Virus record (IMG/VR): IMGVR_UViG_3300020417_000123
Location: 1 to 31,214 of that record
Source: a virus
Reading direction: 5' to 3' (one strand)
Length of the DNA stretch: 31,214 nt
In this document: piece after piece, positions 29,748 to 31,214 of the stretch
How the letters are laid out: each line of letters opens with the position of its first letter
Numbering within the stretch: position 1 is the stretch's first letter
Position numbers and translations under genes: made by a program
The notes under the pieces: generated by a model
Database searches by the model: none
What the model was told of the DNA's origin: nothing
The model's input: only the letters and a program-made list of their open reading frames with translations

Positions 29748-30419
29748 ATGAAGTTAACTATTAACATACCAGAAACTTTAAATGAAGTTACTTTAAAGCA
29801 ATACCAAAAGTGGTTAAAGATTGCTGAGGGTAAAGAACTGGATTCATTTCTACAACAAAAGATGGTAGAGATATTTTGTAATGTACCATTAAAACAAGTA
29901 TTACAAATAAAAGCTACTGATATTAACAACATCTGCGAAGAGCTATCAAAGCTATTTAATAACGAACCTAAATTTATAGATAGGTTTACAATGAATGATA
30001 AAGAGTTTGGTTTTATACCAAAGCTGGATGATATTTCTTTTGGTGAGTATGTTGATTTAGATACATACCTTGCTGATTGGGAGCTTATGCACAAAGCAAT
30101 AGGCGTTTTATATAGACCAATTACATACAAGAAGAAACAACAGTATTTAATAGAAGATTATGAAAGTTCTGATAAATACGATATGTCAGAAACAACATTA
30201 GATATTGTATTTGGAGCGATAGTTTTTTTTTACAGTTTAAAGAACGAATTACAGAAAACTATCCTGAATTATTTAGCAACTCAGAAGGAGATAGAGCTGC
30301 CTCAGCATCTGCGGGATTCTCTGCAAAATGGGGTTGGTATCAATCTATCTACGGACTTACTAATGGAAACATTCTCAAGTACAATGAAATTACCAAATCA
30401 AAACTACACACTTGCTTAA
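29748..30419 (+). CDS. Tail-assembly-chaperone-like protein, unshifted product
   Basis: A 223-aa protein. Residues 1-95 are helical (LNEVTLKQYQKWLKIAEGKE; MVEIFCNVPLKQVLQIKATD). About 80-125 reads FGFIPKLDDISFGEYVDLDT, then YLADWELMHKAIGVLYRPIT, which I know from Bacteroidota phage proteins encoded early in the tail operon. Residues 150-165 end in FGAIVFFYSL, encoded across a run of nine T (30223-30231). After that run the frame stays open for 63 more codons (ELQKTILNYLATQKEIELPQ onward), overlapping a second coding frame. A gpG-like chaperone for the tape measure is inferred from the frameshift arrangement. Confidence 0.68.
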   Translation: MKLTINIPETLNEVTLKQYQKWLKIAEGKELDSFLQQKMVEIFCNVPLKQVLQIKATDINNICEELSKLFNNEPKFIDRFTMNDKEFGFIPKLDDISFGEYVDLDTYLADWELMHKAIGVLYRPITYKKKQQYLIEDYESSDKYDMSETTLDIVFGAIVFFYSLKNELQKTILNYLATQKEIELPQHLRDSLQNGVGINLSTDLLMETFSSTMKLPNQNYTLA

Positions 30420-30487
30420 TGCACTTAGCATTTGAAAAGGATAAATATGAATTAGAACAACAAATATTAAAAAGAAGCCAACGATGA
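29748..30487 (+). CDS. Frameshifted chaperone product (gpGT-like), -1 at T9
   Basis: A -1 slip on G-TTT-TTT-TTT-A (30222-30232) moves translation into a frame reading LQFKERITENYPELFSNSEG, later GFSAKWGWYQSIYGLTNGN and LHTCLMHLAFEKDKYELEQQ, with TGA at 30485-30487. The F-x-x-K-W-G-W-Y...L...E-x-D-K-x-E-x-E pattern is a well-known C-terminal domain of tail-assembly and early tail proteins. The frame has no usable ATG before the domain, so frameshifting is the simplest explanation. Its stop overlaps the next ATG, confirming that this frame is used. An indel in the homopolymer is the alternative. Confidence 0.66.
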
Positions 30488-30750
30488 CAAAGCAAGATAT
30501 ATTAGAAGAATTAACTGAAAGAAATTTATTAATTGAGAATGACCACATAATTTTAGTAGACGGCTTTGAAGAAGCATTTTTAGGTATTACAGCTAACAAT
30601 CCAATACAAGCTATCTATGATTATTGGATTTGTTTAGATTTATTAATACAACGCGATAATATGGACTTTGATGATGCTATTGATTCTCTTGATGAATTTA
30701 TAGAACAAGATTTAGGTAATCATACACCAAGATATATAAAAATAATATGA
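30484..30750 (+). CDS. 88-aa widespread phage protein (DGFEEAFLG type)
   Basis: The protein reads IILVDGFEEAFLGITANNPI, then AIYDYWICLDLLIQRDNMDF and DDAIDSLDEFIEQDL with a final HTPRYIKII. The DGF-x-x-AFLG...AIYDY..C...L..RD.M...A order is one I know from small proteins across many unrelated phages, with no established function. It overlaps the frameshifted reading by four bases, supporting that frame. It lies between tail genes but is not clearly structural. Confidence 0.78.
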   Translation: MTKQDILEELTERNLLIENDHIILVDGFEEAFLGITANNPIQAIYDYWICLDLLIQRDNMDFDDAIDSLDEFIEQDLGNHTPRYIKII

Positions 30751-31202
30751 ATAGTTTTTATAACATAATAGATAAAATAAAAGAAGTAATTACAGCAGAA
30801 CCATTTAATAATGAAATATCATTTGGTGATATTGCTGATATTGATTTAAAAAAACAGAGCTTATTTCCATTAGCTCACGTAATGATTAACAATAGTACAA
30901 TAAACAACAATTATGTAACATTTAATATTACTATATTCTTTATGGATTTAGTAGATATTAGCAACGAACAAGTAACAGATTTATATAGAGGCAATGATAA
31001 TAGGCAAGATATATTAAACACTCAATTAGCATTAGCAACAAGAGTTATGCGAGTATTACAAAAGAGTGATTTATATAGAGATAAATTTGAAGTAATTGAT
31101 ACTGCAAGCTGTGAACCATTTACAGAGCGTTTTGATAATATGCTTGCTGGCTGGGCTGTTACTTTTAATGCTGGTACTAAAGATGAAATGACTTACTGCT
31201 AA
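30747..31202 (+). CDS. Tail-terminator-like protein
   Basis: A 151-aa protein. The parts are an N-terminal helix (FYNIIDKIKEVITAEP), a strand segment (LFPLAHVMINNSTINNNYVT) leading to FNITIFFMDLVDISNEQVTD, and a helix LNTQLALATRVMRVLQKSDL. The end is CEPFTERFDNMLAGWAVTFN. The helix-strand-helix layout and position before a gp10-like gene suggest a tail terminator or completion protein, and I recognise the C-terminal CEPFxERFxNxLAGW stretch from Bacteroidota phages. The gene continues across the contig junction, and its end is repeated at bases 1-43. Confidence 0.62.
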   Translation: MNSFYNIIDKIKEVITAEPFNNEISFGDIADIDLKKQSLFPLAHVMINNSTINNNYVTFNITIFFMDLVDISNEQVTDLYRGNDNRQDILNTQLALATRVMRVLQKSDLYRDKFEVIDTASCEPFTERFDNMLAGWAVTFNAGTKDEMTYC

Positions 31203-31214
31203 TGAGTGAATTTA
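31160..31214. repeat. 55-bp terminal overlap, right copy
   Basis: Identical to bases 1-55. Joining the two copies restores the tail-terminator-like gene followed by the gp10-like gene in TAATG overlap, with no frame break. Confidence 0.93.
31202..31214 (+). CDS. 5' end of gp10-like gene (duplicate of 43-55)
   Basis: The ATG at 31202 and four codons (MSEF) repeat the start of the gene at 43-522. The gene appears cut only because the circular contig was opened here. Confidence 0.88.

Noticed and set aside
1-31214. Integrase, repressor, CRISPR array or insertion sequence
   Set aside because: No tyrosine or serine recombinase motif, no CI-like repressor, no regular spaced repeats and no transposase were found on either strand.

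Overview
The window is the complete genome of a tailed phage, almost certainly a siphovirus, infecting a Bacteroidota host and most likely an aquatic or marine Flavobacteriia. The first 55 bases are repeated exactly as the last 55, inside one continuous gene junction, so the contig closes to a circular or circularly permuted unit of 31,159 bp. The host inference rests on four things. The DNA is very A+T rich. Start codons sit behind A-rich leaders and lack Shine-Dalgarno sequences. Several promoters end in TATATTTG or a close variant, the Bacteroidota -7 element TAnnTTTG. Many proteins belong to families I know mainly from Bacteroidota phages. The LamG tail proteins, with a C-terminus typical of marine phages, suggest an aquatic source. 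All genes are on the + strand, TGA is a normal stop, and genes overlap by 1-40 bases. No integrase, repressor, tRNA, CRISPR array or insertion sequence was found, so a strictly lytic phage is the simplest reading. No gene-free stretch reaches 300 bases.

Layout, starting from packaging. Genes at 27.6-29.2 kb encode the small and large terminase subunits. A regulatory stretch (29.2-29.75 kb) follows, with a 53-aa gene, two intrinsic terminators, two TATATTTG promoters and a candidate small RNA. The tail block runs through the contig ends (29.75 kb to 6.4 kb): a tail-assembly-chaperone-like gene with a T9 frameshift site, an 88-aa phage protein, a terminator-like protein, a gp10-like protein, two large Bacteroidota-type tail proteins, a 45-aa protein and the tape measure. 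The head block (6.4-12.8 kb) holds a prohead protease with extra modules, a Cys-rich microprotein, scaffold, major capsid protein, tube-like protein, portal and connector. The order is unusual, since tail genes precede head genes and the portal lies after the capsid. Adhesins with LamG domains (12.8-16.2 kb) are followed by the lysis genes (16.5-17.9 kb: membrane coiled-coil protein, amidase, Cys microprotein, holin) and a metallophosphoesterase.

The early and replication block (19-27.6 kb) has several tiny genes, a RecE-like exonuclease, an SSB-like protein, an ABC-ATPase/GNAT fusion, a possible second nuclease, a replication-initiation-like protein, a DnaB-like helicase, a cytosine-5 methyltransferase, a Holliday-junction-type nuclease, a sigma-like protein and a DUF1599/Nmad1-like protein. 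No DNA polymerase or primase is recognised, so the phage probably borrows the host replisome.

The most interesting points are these: (i) the ABC-GNAT fusion and the methyltransferase both end in NQT[R/E]LF, and the protein between them ends in QLTCF, all resembling sliding-clamp-binding peptides; (ii) the tail-chaperone gene appears to be translated in two frames across about 190 bp after a T9 slip site; (iii) there is a candidate sRNA between stacked terminator-promoter units; (iv) two membrane/soluble microproteins may be encoded in overlapping frames at 26.0-26.2 kb.
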